64,000 nucleotides of DNA from Bactericera cockerelli. Taxonomy: Eukaryota; Arthropoda; Insecta; Hemiptera; Triozidae. Both the position numbers and the translations under genes were made by a program. Shown piece after piece: positions 53,385-63,131 of this stretch; within the stretch, counting starts at the first letter, position 1, and each line of letters starts with the position of its first letter. The DNA lies in contig CM044963.1 of NCBI GenBank assembly GCA_024516035.1, positions 30,692,403 through 30,756,402 on the forward strand. Direction: 5' to 3'. The notes beneath the pieces were generated by a model that was given only the letters and a program-made list of their open reading frames with translations, made no database searches and was not told where the DNA came from.

Positions 53385-53890
53385 CAGCCTCCGTGGCGTA
53401 ACCGTTGTGACTTCCGATCCTGAGTTCGAATCCCGGTTGATTCAGTAAGATTGTTTGTTTTATTGTATTCATGTTTTATTTAGTTTAAAAAAAATATCAT
53501 GTGGTCACAAACTCAAATTAATACAGAAATATTCATGCACTGGGTAGGATTTGAACCAACGGATCCCTACACTACCTGGATTACCAGACTAGCGCGTTAA
53601 CCACTTGACTATACACACACACTACATAGCCAGATATAACACAAAACACGTGAATGTAAAACAAAAGTAAAACTTTCGTTAAAAGCGTTGAATTAATAAT
53701 AATAATACCACCTTATTTATACTGTCCCGATTAAGACTACTATAAAGTCCAATTATTCCAGCAGTAAGACCAAGACATATTATTATGAGGTAAAAATCCC
53801 AAATGGGAGGATAAATTGTCATGTCCCGGTTGGATTTCGAACCCACGACCTCTGGTAACTTTGGATTCACCACTGAGCTTTCGGGACAGA
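53385..53890. mobile_element. SINE cluster: A head (+), B (-), C (-)
   Basis: 53385-53445 is a family A head only ('cagcctccgtggcgtaacc', 'gagttcgaatcccggttg'). 53500-53615 is a reverse family B head and body ('aaatattcatgcactgggta', 'gcgcgttaaccacttgac'). 53705-53890 is a reverse family C copy ('gcagtaagaccaagacat', 'tttcgaacccacgacctctg'). Confidence 0.78.
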
Positions 53891-54194
53891 CAGAAATTAG
53901 GGTCGAGTAGGACGAAAGAGGCTGAAAGCCATAATCAGACCGTATGATCTCATTACTGTCGTTAACTCTTCATTACTGAAAAACATAACTAAAACAAATA
54001 AATCAACCAGCCTCCGCAAAGCTGTTTTCTTTCTCATCCAATTGAAACTCACACAAAATCAGTTTTTACAACTTTAATGACACTAACGGACTGATTTAAC
54101 GATGAACTTAACTGGCCATTAGCCATTTGATATTGTATCATGTTATTCGTTAAGTTCTTCATTAAAATGGAGGGAAATAATAGTAGTACCCTTT

Positions 54195-55139
54195 TTGAAG
54201 CCTAATAAACCGGCCGACAGCCACTCCTCCTACCGCCCTATTTCCCTGGCTTCTTGTGTTCTAAAAACTTTTGAACGTATGATCAAGCTTAGACTCGATT
54301 GGTGGTTAGAACACAAAAATATTCTACCGGAATCGCAATTTGGTTTTAGGAAAACTAAATCCATTCAAGAGGCTCAAGCCTCACTGTTGTTGGATGTCCA
54401 GCAAGGCTTTGCAGAAGAGAAATCCACTCTAGCTGTACTATATGATGTATCAGGGGCGTATAATAACGTCCAAATTCCATTACTTATGCAAAAATTAGAA
54501 CGAATAAAAGTCCCTAAAAAAATAAGAAATATTATTTTTGAAATTATTCACCTTAGGAAATTGTTTTTAAGAGTTAATAATGAAATTCTGGAACCCCATT
54601 TTTCACTTTTGGGCTTAGGGCAAGGAGACATATTGAGCTGCCCCTTATACTCTATTTATATTTATGATATAGAGCAGGATCTTCCCCCTAACCTGTCAAT
54701 AGTCCAGTTCGTTGATGATTTTTGTATTTATGCCACTGATAAAAAATTTGAAAACTGTTTACAATATTCTACTCTAGGCGTTAATTATGCGTATGCATAC
54801 ATGGAAAAAAATGGCTTAACCCTGTCCCCTACCAAAACGGAAGCATGTGTTTTCACGAAAAAGAGAAAAATTATTATACCAGAAAATTTAACCACGGAGT
54901 ACATCACAGTTAAAATAAATAAAAAAGCCCGCTTTTTAGGACTTCTCGTTGAATCAAAATTAAATTGGAATGCTCATCTTGAATATATCTCTGGTAAATG
55001 CGAGAAATATTTAAACATAATGAAAATGATATGTAATAAGCACTGGGGCATGAATCCCACCATAGCCCTCAATTACTATAAGGCCACTATTCGCGCCACC
55101 CTAGATTTGGATCGGTTTTTTATTCGGACAGTTGTATGA
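54195..55139 (+). pseudogene. reverse transcriptase domain of the LINE
   Basis: This frame starts inside the domain at KPADSHSSYRPISLASCVLK. ILPESQFGFRKTKSIQEAQA and LYDVSGAYNNVQIPLL (with the first catalytic Asp) are typical RT blocks. The active-site box is VQFVDDFCIYA at 54702-54734, with Val replacing the more common Ala before DD. LGLGQGDILSCPLYSIYIYD is the preceding block. The frame is lost near 55105; in the next frame it continues as DKIQNRALRLAMGYLNSTPI, then shifts again near 55262. Confidence 0.92.
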
Positions 55140-55262
55140 GTAAACTAAGAAATTTAGATAAAATTCAAAACCGCGCCTTGAGGCTAGCTATGGGCTACCT
55201 GAACAGTACGCCCATAGACAATATACTAGTCGAGTGTAGAGAAAAGCCCGCCAGTAAAAGAT

Positions 55263-56049
55263 CCAACAATCAGTAAATAGATTCGTACTTAAGCTTTTAA
55301 GCACACACAAAAATTTAAACGCCAAAATAAATACCCTATCAGTAACTCATCTGACATCTAGACTCTGTAAAAATAAGCTCACGCCACCTATAGTGGACAG
55401 CTATTGTGAGCTCTCCCACCAGTTTGGAGGGGTGATTTTTAAAATGGAAAAACCTCTTTTATACGAGTGCAATAATTATAACTTAGGAACAACATCTATT
55501 CCAATTGTATCATTAAGTAATTACAGAACCTATCCGGACAGACTTCAAAACTCTGTTCTACAGAATGAAATTATAGAAAAATGCCCAAATACAGCCGTTA
55601 TATATACAGACGCCTCCAAGTTGAACGACAAAGTAGGCGCGGCTTGGGTATATCCTGCCAATAATAGCCATTACTGTATAAAACTGCATCCAGCTACCTC
55701 CACATACACAGCAGAGATGATTGGAATTCTCAAAGCAGTAGAGTATGTGCAAACTTTGGAATGTGACAATTTTTTAATATTATCAGACTGCAAAAGTGTT
55801 ATTCAAAAACTGTCAAGTAACTGTCTTACTAGCTTACCTACACATCAACACTTAGAAGTTTTAAAAAATTATAAAAAAATATTAGATAAGAAAAAGAGTC
55901 TAAAATTAGGGTGGATAAAAGGTCATGAAGGCATCAAAGGCAATCAGGAGGCGGATAGGTTGGCCAGACACGCCACTGTGCATGGAGAACCATCCAGTAT
56001 GAAATTTGTCTATCAGATGTCAAATGTTATATTGAAAAAGAAAACCTAA
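55263..56049 (+). pseudogene. connector and RNase H domain of the LINE
   Basis: The frame opens as IQQSVNRFVLKLLSTHKNLN. It then has the four RNase H acids: YTDASK, AEMIGILKA, ILSDCKSV and EADRLA. KGHEGIKGNQEADRLA is the classic last block. The frame is lost at about 56040; the knuckle coding sequence continues to about 56448 in other frames (RVNHCLCRAT, NCTECKEKEDFEHILMVCKK). Confidence 0.9.
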
Positions 56050-56694
56050 AAGAACTTAATGATTTACAGAATCAAACCAACTGCAAAGGACTTTTCTATA
56101 AAAATCTGTTTAAAAAAACCTCCAAAAAAACATGGTTCAATGACCGCTATTTAAGCTCAAGGAAATTTATTTATACTTTAATCGTTTAAGAGTCAATCAT
56201 TGTTTGTGTAGAGCTACCTTCACAAAATTAACATAGAACACGATTATAATTGCACTGAGTGTAAAGAAAAAGAGGACTTCGAACACATTCTAATGGTATG
56301 CAAGAAATACACTCTCACACGAAAAAGTTTATTTCAATCATTAACAAAAATATGTGACAACCCCTTTTCCTACAAAACCATACTGCATGATACCAGAACA
56401 TATGGATTCATTTATGATTTCATTAACCGAAACCAAATTCATTTTAATTAATCATAAATATGTATAGATGTAAGTTTTCACCTTTATTATGTATTAATTG
56501 TAATTTTATTTGGCTTTAATAACCTATAATTAAAGAACCCTTTGGCTGTATGGAATGGCTTTGCCTACCAATGCCAGAAAAAGAAGAAAAAAAAAAAAAA
56601 AAAAAAAGTTCTTCATTGAGTCTGTGCATTAGCAATCATGCAATAGGGCATTTTAAAAAAAAAAAAAAAAAATGAGTGTTTCATGGTCTTTTTG

Positions 56695-56950
56695 GTCAGG
56701 AGCTACAGTAGACGCTTGTGGTCTGTGTTTTACCTTTCCCATCCCCCCTCTGATGCCTCCCTCTGATGGGCGATAAGTAACAAAACACTTCCCATTTAGG
56801 TGCTGGGTCAACACGAGCGCACCAGATGCCATCCTTTACAAATAACTGTAGGTAACCAAATTTAGAATACAATTTTTTTGTCGGCTCGGGGGATCGAACC
56901 CAAGACCTTCCGCATGCCAAGCAAGTGCTTTACCACTGAGCTAACCGCGC
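56695..56950 (-). mobile_element. tRNA-Ala-like SINE, family F (full length)
   Basis: The minus-strand head GCGCGGTTAGCTCAGTGGTA, 'cttgcttggcatgcggaagg' and TTGGGTTCGATCCCCCGAGC resembles tRNA-Ala with a TGC anticodon position. The body (plus) has 'gtgctgggtcaacacgagcg', 'tgatgggcgataagtaac' and 'gacgcttgtggtctgtgt'. Confidence 0.85.
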
Positions 56951-57640
56951 GCTCTTTTGACCTTTGTGTAAACATGGATCCATGATCTGTGGATCGGATC
57001 CCACCAAAAGCTTGGAATTTTAATCATTAATTTAAGTTTGTGACCACATAGGTAACAATAGGACTCTGAGGGTCAGGTGGTAGAAAATGCTCTCAGCATT
57101 AACCTCGCCTAAGTAATAAAATTACTTATAACAGTGTCTAACCATAAAAGTCAAACTATCGTGATTCATTGTAAAGAATCAATAAAATATAAATAATTTC
57201 ATATTGATCCGTGAAGATGGAAAATTTACTATTAACATAAATTTACTGTCCTTCGAAAAATAATTACAATCTACCATCAAGATATACCCAATTTATTGAT
57301 AGGTACAATCTACAGATTCTACATCTACACTGTTGACTGTCTATTTACTGATTTATCTATTAAATCTACTGATAACTGATAGAATATCTACATATAATGA
57401 CATATAATATTATATATCTATCGAATCTATACATTTATTGATTCAATCTGATCTATCAATCAGTCATCCATTGATTCTTTTAATAAATAGATACACGAAT
57501 ATCAATACAATCATTTGCACAACAAAGATTGTCCTGACAAAGAACTGAGGTTCAAATTGAAGGATAACGAAAGATAATGATGTTCCAAGCAGCAGTGGCC
57601 AAACTGAGGAACGCGGGCAGATTTGATTTATAAACAACTG
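56951..57640. other. family B tail fragment and AT-rich DNA, no gene
   Basis: 57030-57115 carries 'gtttgtgaccacataggta' and 'gcattaacctcgcctaag' (headless family B). 57120-57600 is AT-rich with short 'tctactgat'-type repeats. Confidence 0.5.
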
Positions 57641-58075
57641 GCGGCCTGCGCCCGCTTCGCCCAGCTATCCACACCACACACACACAGACAAACACACACA
57701 CACACACACACGAAAATTTTAAGGGGTGTATTTAATGGGAAGTATTGTGTCACTTTTCTACCATCACAGGGAAGGCATACTATAGAAGATGGGCAAGCTA
57801 CACAGACCACAAGCGTCTACAGTAGCTGCTGTTTCATGGCTACGAAAAGAAAACATACACACACATCCACAAACACACCACACACACACACACACACACA
57901 CTCCAGCACACACAGTCCCATTATTCCAGCAGTAAGCCCAAGGCGTATTATTATGTGGCGAAAATCCCAATTGGGAGGATAACTTGTCATGTCCCGGCTG
58001 GGTTTCGAACCCGCGACCTCTGGAACTTCTGGATTCAAATGTGCCGCCTTTACCACTGAGCTACCTGGAAAAGTA
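57641..58075. mobile_element. repeat terminus, family F tail, (CA)n and reverse family C SINE
   Basis: 57641-57715 has 'gcctgcgcccgcttcgccca' and (CA)n. 57720-57855 is a plus-strand family F tail ('gggaagtattgtgtcacttt', 'acagtagctgctgtttcat'). 57856-57910 is (CA)n. 57910-58075 is a reverse family C SINE ('gctgggtttcgaacccgcg', 'actgagctacctgg'). Confidence 0.78.
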
Positions 58076-59500
58076 GGTTTGTGAACAGTAGAGCCAAAGA
58101 AGAACAAAGCAATATATTGGTACCTAATAAATAAGTGGTTATGCATGAAGTGGATTCAAAACAAAATACAAGTATAAGTATAAGTAGTGCTTTATTTAGA
58201 TTGTCAGCACAAGACAATATACTAGCAAAAAATACGTCAGACGCCACGGTGGATCAAATTATTTTGGCAATCAATCTTAAATTAATCTTTTTTGGAATCA
58301 AATATGCCCAAACAGGATATTACATAGTATCAATACTTTTATAGCTCTTATATTAGTAGGTATAATTATCTGAGGTGTGAAGAACGCCTTATACAAAAAG
58401 AAAGAGAGAAGAGAGAGGACTACACAGGAGATAGATTGTGTCGGTGTGTGTGAGTGAGAGAGAGATAGATTGTGTCGGTTGTGTGTGAGTGAGTGAGAAG
58501 AGATATCCTGTCTTATTTTGGCAGTGTCCCAGATCTTGTTCTCTAGACTCTATAACCATGTGGCCATGTCTTTATCTAAGTTACTTTCAACTCTGTCTAT
58601 CATGTCTAATTTATTGCCAAGTCTTTGTCTAATTTCCTGCCCGTTCTGGTATTGTCCCGCGTTGCTTCCGTATTGTGAGCGGTGATCTTCATGCTGGATT
58701 AGAATAGAATGATTGTTGTTACTGTTGTCATCATTCTCATCATCAGGATCATTTCTAGATTGTCATTGTCTTCGATGTTATCGTCAGTATCATCTACAAT
58801 TCTTTTTTTTTTTAGCAGGAACCTCTCTAAAGCTTCAGATATATTAATTGTCTGAAAAAGGCCTCATTTTCTGTAGGAAAAAGAGACATTAGTTTTAAAA
58901 AAAAAGTGAGAATTTCAGAAGATATAAAGGGTTTGTGAAAGAGGATCCCAAAAACAACCACACATGGAGGTATTAAAACATATTTGAAATCTGCTTATAA
59001 GAAACTTGAACGTTCTACTTGGGTAGTATACCTGTCCATTGCTCTATTGACAAAGTACATGGGCCAAATCAAAACTCATAAAGCAGGTATGATCCATCAT
59101 AGTAATGATCTTAAATAATAATAAAAAAAGCCACACACAGAGTAATCCAAAATCGAAAACAACTTACTTAAACAAGCTTCAGTCCTATTTAAGCAGTAAA
59201 CAAGTATAATTCTCTATATATATTTATATAAATGAGAATCTATATAAAAAAATAGGTACATTAGGACAGAATAACAAGGTATGTTGTCCTATTGATAAAA
59301 TAGACGCATCTTGCTATTCTTCTTTTGTCATAACAAGTTGGTACATGTGCGGATATCGTGTATGCCTATCCTAAGCGGAGATGTTATGGAAGTATATGAA
59401 CGACACCTGAACAATACTAATCAAGCACAACCAAATATAACAAGAATGATGATACAAATGATATTACAATATGAAGATGGTGCTGATGACTATTATTATT
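58076..59500. other. no gene recognised; possible decayed coding stretch
   Basis: 58165-58215 is a dispersed piece ('agtataagtagtgctttatt') also at 52155. 58440-58500 has (GT/GA)n. 58520-58800 on the minus strand has Asp/Asn-rich and helix-like segments across several frames (for example QRLGNKLDMIDRVESNLDKD) and may be an old coding relic. 58860-59500 is unclassified. Confidence 0.35.
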
Positions 59501-59650
59501 TTATGCTTTATTAGGTAAGACAAAGTAAAATATTCACAGTAAAATACATTAAAATTCTAGAGAAAAAATAAATAGATTGAACAGAAAAGACGACAAAGCT
59601 ACTGTTCTACTTAAAGAGCGGGGTTATTGTCTGAAGCAATCTCTTCCACC
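59500..59650 (+). repeat. TTTATT...GGGCGGGGTTATTG dispersed repeat
   Basis: It matches 29340-29480 ('atgctttattaggtaagaca', 'taaatagattgaa', 'agcggggttattgtct'). Weaker pieces occur at 8240-8380 and 14790-14870. 59651-59940 is unclassified apart from SINE tail-like text near 59890. Confidence 0.65.
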
Positions 59651-59952
59651 CAACCCTTTTGAAAGCTTTGTTGACCATGGCGTTAATAATCATGATGATG
59701 GGTTTGTTGATATTGACAAAGGTAATGATGACAATGAAGTTTTTGATGGTATAATGCAATGTCTCACCGGGGGACGTTAAACAGATACAGTACCAGCCAT
59801 GTCAGGCCAAAAGACAATAACACAAATCGTTGACGTCCTTAGAGGGGTTGCGGTTGGTTTCCAGCTGTCAACTTTGAAAGTAGGAGTGCCAGAACCAACC
59901 AACCTCAACCGTGGGGAAAAGGTTGGCCAATGTGGACGCCCGACTTCAAATA

Positions 59953-60223
59953 AGTTTTTTTTTTTTTTTTAAGTGGGGTTTAACGTCGCTTTCAACTGCC
60001 ATGGTCATATCACGACGGGGGTTTTACCCTCCATTCGCAGGAAACTCACAAACCTGTACTCACATTGACCTCACCCAGCCTGAGTGGGGCCGGGAAAAGC
60101 CAGCGTCACGAGAATTAGAATTTGAATGGTCACCCATCCAAGTCTTAAACTCGCTGGATGTCGCTTAACTTCGGTGTTCTGAAGGGAACCGGTGTATTCA
60201 ACATGCCATCGACGCTGGCTTTT
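59953..60223 (-). mobile_element. 5S rRNA-derived SINE, full length, with TSD
   Basis: Reverse copy. A poly-T block and 'aagtggggtttaacgtcgct' start it, the central domain reads 'cccagcctgagtggggcc', and it ends with the 5S-like head 'ggtcacccatccaagtctta', 'gtcgcttaacttcggtg' and 'catgccatcgacgctggc'. The flanks TTCAAATAAG at 59943-59952 and again at about 60224 are the target duplication. Confidence 0.92.
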
Positions 60224-60730
60224 CAAATAAGTTTGGAATAAAGCAAAGTAAAAAAAAGGAGAAGAAGATGATTATTAATTTGATATGCATCAATTGCATC
60301 ATAGATGATTTGGTGGGTTGGCAGAGATCGCCTCAGGCAATAATCACGCCCTTTGTCAATACTATTCTTGTCAATAAAGAGTTATTATTATTATTATGAT
60401 TATAATATTTACGATTATAATATTTAATGACGCATACCTAATATTTACAATGCTAATATGATAATATACGTACAATGTACAAACATCACATGATATAAAA
60501 CTGCGTGATACACACCAGATCGTATTTGAAGCAGTACCAACTACCAAACAAAGAGGCAGATCAAGTACTAGACCAAGTAGATGATAAGTGTACACAAGTA
60601 ACAACGGAGATGCGCACAACAAAGAAATCTAGTACCAACTGAACCAGTCCCCAGTTACAATGACTTGAATATTGCCTTACCTGCCACCAGAAACTCATTA
60701 CAGAAAGCACACTCACTCTCAAAAACTCTA
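60224..60730. other. intergenic or intron DNA, no gene
   Basis: 60240-60390 carries 'ggcagagatcgcctcaggca', a piece also near 14840 and 24950. The rest is unclassified. Confidence 0.5.
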
Positions 60731-60861
60731 GGGGCGGAATTAATTGACAAAATTAATAACTTAAGTTGTTGGTAAGTGTCACTTTTCCCTATCTTACATA
60801 GTACGCAATTCGTGAGTTAGCGCCACAGAGATATTAACAAAAACGTCTATTAAATCCGCCC
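60731..60861 (+). mobile_element. MITE (GGGCGGAATTAA family), complete copy
   Basis: 131 bp. Ends GGGCGGAATTAATTGAC and 'gtctattaaatccgccc', flanked by TAG on both sides (60728-60730, 60862-60864). Internal 'gtgagttagcgccacagag'. Best delimited copy in the window. Confidence 0.88.
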
Positions 60862-60910
60862 TAGATCTACCTCTCAATCCTCGAATTTCGTTTAAATAAC
60901 TCACTCTCAA

Positions 60911-61135
60911 GTGTCATTGTGGTAGTCAAGTGGTTAAGGTGCTAGTCTGGTAATCCAGGTAGCGTATTGATCCGTTGGTTCGAATCCCACCCAGTGCATG
61001 AATTTTTCCTCAATAATTTGAGTTTGTAACCACATAATAATAAGACTCTGAGGATTAGGTGGTAGAAAATGGTTTAAGCATTAACCTCACATAGTGGTTA
61101 CCTTCCACTAAAGAGTGTTATTATTATTATAATAG
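60911..61135 (+). mobile_element. tRNA-headed SINE, family B (full length)
   Basis: 'gtagtcaagtggttaaggtg', 'gctagtctggtaatccagg', GTTGGTTCGAATCCCACCCA, 'tgcatgaatttttcctcaat', 'ggttaccttccactaaag' and (ATT)n. Confidence 0.9.
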
Positions 61136-61175
61136 TTTCCAATTCTTCGTTATTGTTGTTATTTTTTTTTATCGC

Positions 61176-61435
61176 CCATCACTGATCATGCAAAAGGCGG
61201 ATATGCAAAGCAACAAATAAAGTCAACGAATGGTTATTGGCACGTGTTTTGCACAGAGCAACCCACTGGATTGGCAACCTGTGCCATTGAGATGTGCAAC
61301 GTTTTGCAATATATGGATCTAGGAATTAAGTATTGGATTAACAGAGCGTTAGGTGGATCGAGATATCTTCTGGTATCTAGATTAGCAAGTCTATTTAAAA
61401 CAGGTTGCGCGGATGTACTTATGTATGTACATTGA
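61176..61435 (+). pseudogene. orphan open segment of unknown origin
   Basis: An uninterrupted frame of roughly 85 codons with balanced, non-repetitive composition: DHAKGGYAKQQIKSTNGYWH, then VFCTEQPTGLATCAIEMCNV and LQYMDLGIKYWINRALGGSR, to a TGA. It has no start or splice signal that fits a gene, and no tail or target duplication is seen. It looks like a fragment of a real protein gene (host, transposon or integrated viral origin cannot be told apart). No function is assigned. Confidence 0.35.
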
Positions 61436-61512
61436 ACAACTGATCCAAACTCAAACTTCCTAATAAAAAAAATGATGCCTCATTAACAGAAATGATTTCA
61501 TATCAAATCAAA

Positions 61513-62040
61513 TATGAGCGCACGAATAGCTCAGTGGTTGCACTTGCTTGCCATGCGGAAGGTCCCGGATTCGAACTAACACGCCAACAAAAATTAGTAT
61601 GCCAGCGTCGATGGCATGTTGAATACACCGGTTCCCTTCAGAACACCGAAGTTAAGCGACATCCAGCGAGGTTAAGACTTGGATGGGCGACCATTCAAAT
61701 TCTAATTCTCGTGACGCTGGCTTTTCCCGGCCCCACTCAGGCTGGGTGAGGTCAATGTGAGTAGCAGGTTTGTGAATTTCCTGCGAATGGAGGGTAAAAC
61801 CCCCGTCGTGATATGACCATGGCAGTTGAAAGCGACGTTAAACCCCACTTAAAAAAAAAAAAAAAAAAAAAAATAGTATTTCGGTTCGCTCGTGTTGACC
61901 CAGCACCTAAATGGAGAAAGTATTGTGTCACTTCTCGCCCATCAGAGGGGAGGCATACTACGGGATGGGCAGGCTACAACACACAACACAAGCGTCTTCA
62001 GTAGCTCCTGTTTCATGGCTACGAAATAAAAAAGCGGTGA
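61513..62040 (+). mobile_element. tRNA-Ala-like SINE, family F, split by a 5S SINE
   Basis: The head 'gagcgcacgaatagctcagt', 'cttgcttgccatgcggaagg' and CCGGATTCGAACTAACACGC is at 61513-61605. The body resumes at about 61875 ('cgctcgtgttgacccagcac', 'cttctcgcccatcagagggg') and ends 'ctgtttcatggctacgaaat'. Between them lies a complete 5S SINE. Confidence 0.87.
61612..61873 (+). mobile_element. 5S rRNA-derived SINE, complete, nested in family F SINE
   Basis: Head GCCAGCGTCGATGGCATGTT, 'gaatacaccggttcccttca', 'gaacaccgaagttaagcgac' and 'gacttggatgggcgacc' is clearly 5S rRNA-derived. Then come 'cactcaggctgggtgaggtc', 'gaaagcgacgttaaacccc' and poly-A. TAGTAT repeats on both sides (about 61597 and 61874). 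Best copy for defining the family. Confidence 0.94.
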
Positions 62041-62191
62041 AACACTCATCTTAAAAAATTAAAAAATAATGTCTCAAAAACAGAAGTTGCTCTCAGATAG
62101 AATCAATTCTAAAGAAGTTAATAAAATCATCAAATTCGAGGATCTTACGAAATTATCCACCACTGTCATTTTAAATTATCTTTTAAAAAAT

Positions 62192-62842
62192 CTGGTGTAA
62201 ACATCACACGACTTTCCTTATCTCCCAAAAAGGAGTCGAATTCCGCCACTGGTGACTGAACGGTAACAGATAACTAAAAATCAATGCCAAATTCATGATC
62301 AGCACTTCAAAATCATTTAATTTGATATGTCACAACCCCCATCTAGGATGAATAATAAAAAAGTTAGTCCAATCGGGTCCCCCAATACCGGTAAATTGGG
62401 GCCGGTTTCCAAAAAGTTAAAGATATCAAAAAAATGATCAGAGTGAACCCCTATTATTTTTTTAATCTGAGAAAATGTTGTTCTCTAACTTTTTTTGTAT
62501 CTTTAACCAATTCAAAGAAGCGGTGCTTGCGGCCAATATTTGCGGCCCTGCGGACGCAGAATGCGGCCGATTTCAACCAAAAGTTTCATGGTTCGTCTGG
62601 TGTATAAAATCAATTACCATACCAAATTTCAAGTCTCTAGCTCTTACCGTTCTTGAGATATCCTGTTCACACACAGACACACACACACACAGACACACAC
62701 ACACACAGACAGACGCACGGACCAATGGCTGAAAACCACTTTTTTGGTATCCTGAGGCTATGATTCGTCCAGAAATGTGAAAAGCTGGGTAGGTCAAATT
62801 TTCGACGAATACAATACTTTCCTTATTATAGGATAAGGAAAG
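62192..62842 (+). mobile_element. second full copy of the 650-bp hairpin-ended element
   Basis: Nearly identical to 3140-3795 over its whole length (start CTGGTGTAAACATCACACG, end in the ACTTTCCTTAT hairpin). Differences are a handful of substitutions and the (CA)n length. It sits between 'ttaaaaaat' and 'taaaaaat'. Such close identity 59 kb away argues for recent activity. Confidence 0.85.
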
Positions 62843-63080
62843 TAAAAAATATATACCATTTTTTGAAAATATTACTGTGTCACCAAGCAAGCATCACTGA
62901 GATGTCAGTTATATGTATAAATATACCAACACATAATTATAATCTAGCTGGTTTGATTCAATCTCGTCTCCTGGGAGAATGGGGGTGTTTCACGAGACGA
63001 GTAGGTAATTTCTCCAACTTTTAAAGACGAGATAAGGAAAAACAATAATGAGTCATTAATGACATCAAAAGGTGTCTTAC

Positions 63081-63131
63081 CTTGCCCCTGAAATACTTCG
63101 AAAATGGTGCAGACAAAATGTTGAGACTCAC
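63081..63131 (-). CDS. possible upstream 51-bp exon of the REXO1-like gene
   Basis: A 51-bp block bounded on the minus strand by TTTGATTGCAG| and CAAG|GTAAGA, both strong splice consensus. In the frame that would join the 38586-38785 exon in phase (ending with one base of an Asp codon) it is open: ESQHFVCTIFEVFQGQ. It shows no known domain and requires a 24-kb intron. It could equally be an exon of another transcript or a chance match. Confidence 0.3.

Larger units (their letters stand above)
54164..56605 (+). mobile_element. 5'-truncated non-LTR retrotransposon (RT + RNase H)
   Basis: It is flanked by a 12-bp target duplication AAGTTCTTCATT (54152-54163 and 56606-56617) and ends in a ~27-base A-rich tail. 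The 5' end is truncated just before the RT core. Coding order is RT, connecting region, RNase H, C-terminal Cys/His knuckle (CTECKEKEDFEHILMVC). At least three frame breaks make it dead. RT plus RNase H plus a terminal knuckle places it in the jockey/I supergroup; the exact clade cannot be fixed here. Confidence 0.93.

Noticed and set aside
57623..57982. 119-codon frame rich in His/Thr
   Set aside because: Composite of (CA)n and SINE family F and C pieces.
61513..61605. Functional tRNA genes (here and at every tRNA-like head)
   Set aside because: Heads have A- and B-box-like blocks but no closed acceptor stem, and each is followed by a SINE body shared among copies.
61612..61705. A functional 5S rRNA gene
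   Set aside because: The 5S-like part is diverged, lacks a T-run terminator at the right place and continues into a SINE body with poly-A and target duplications.
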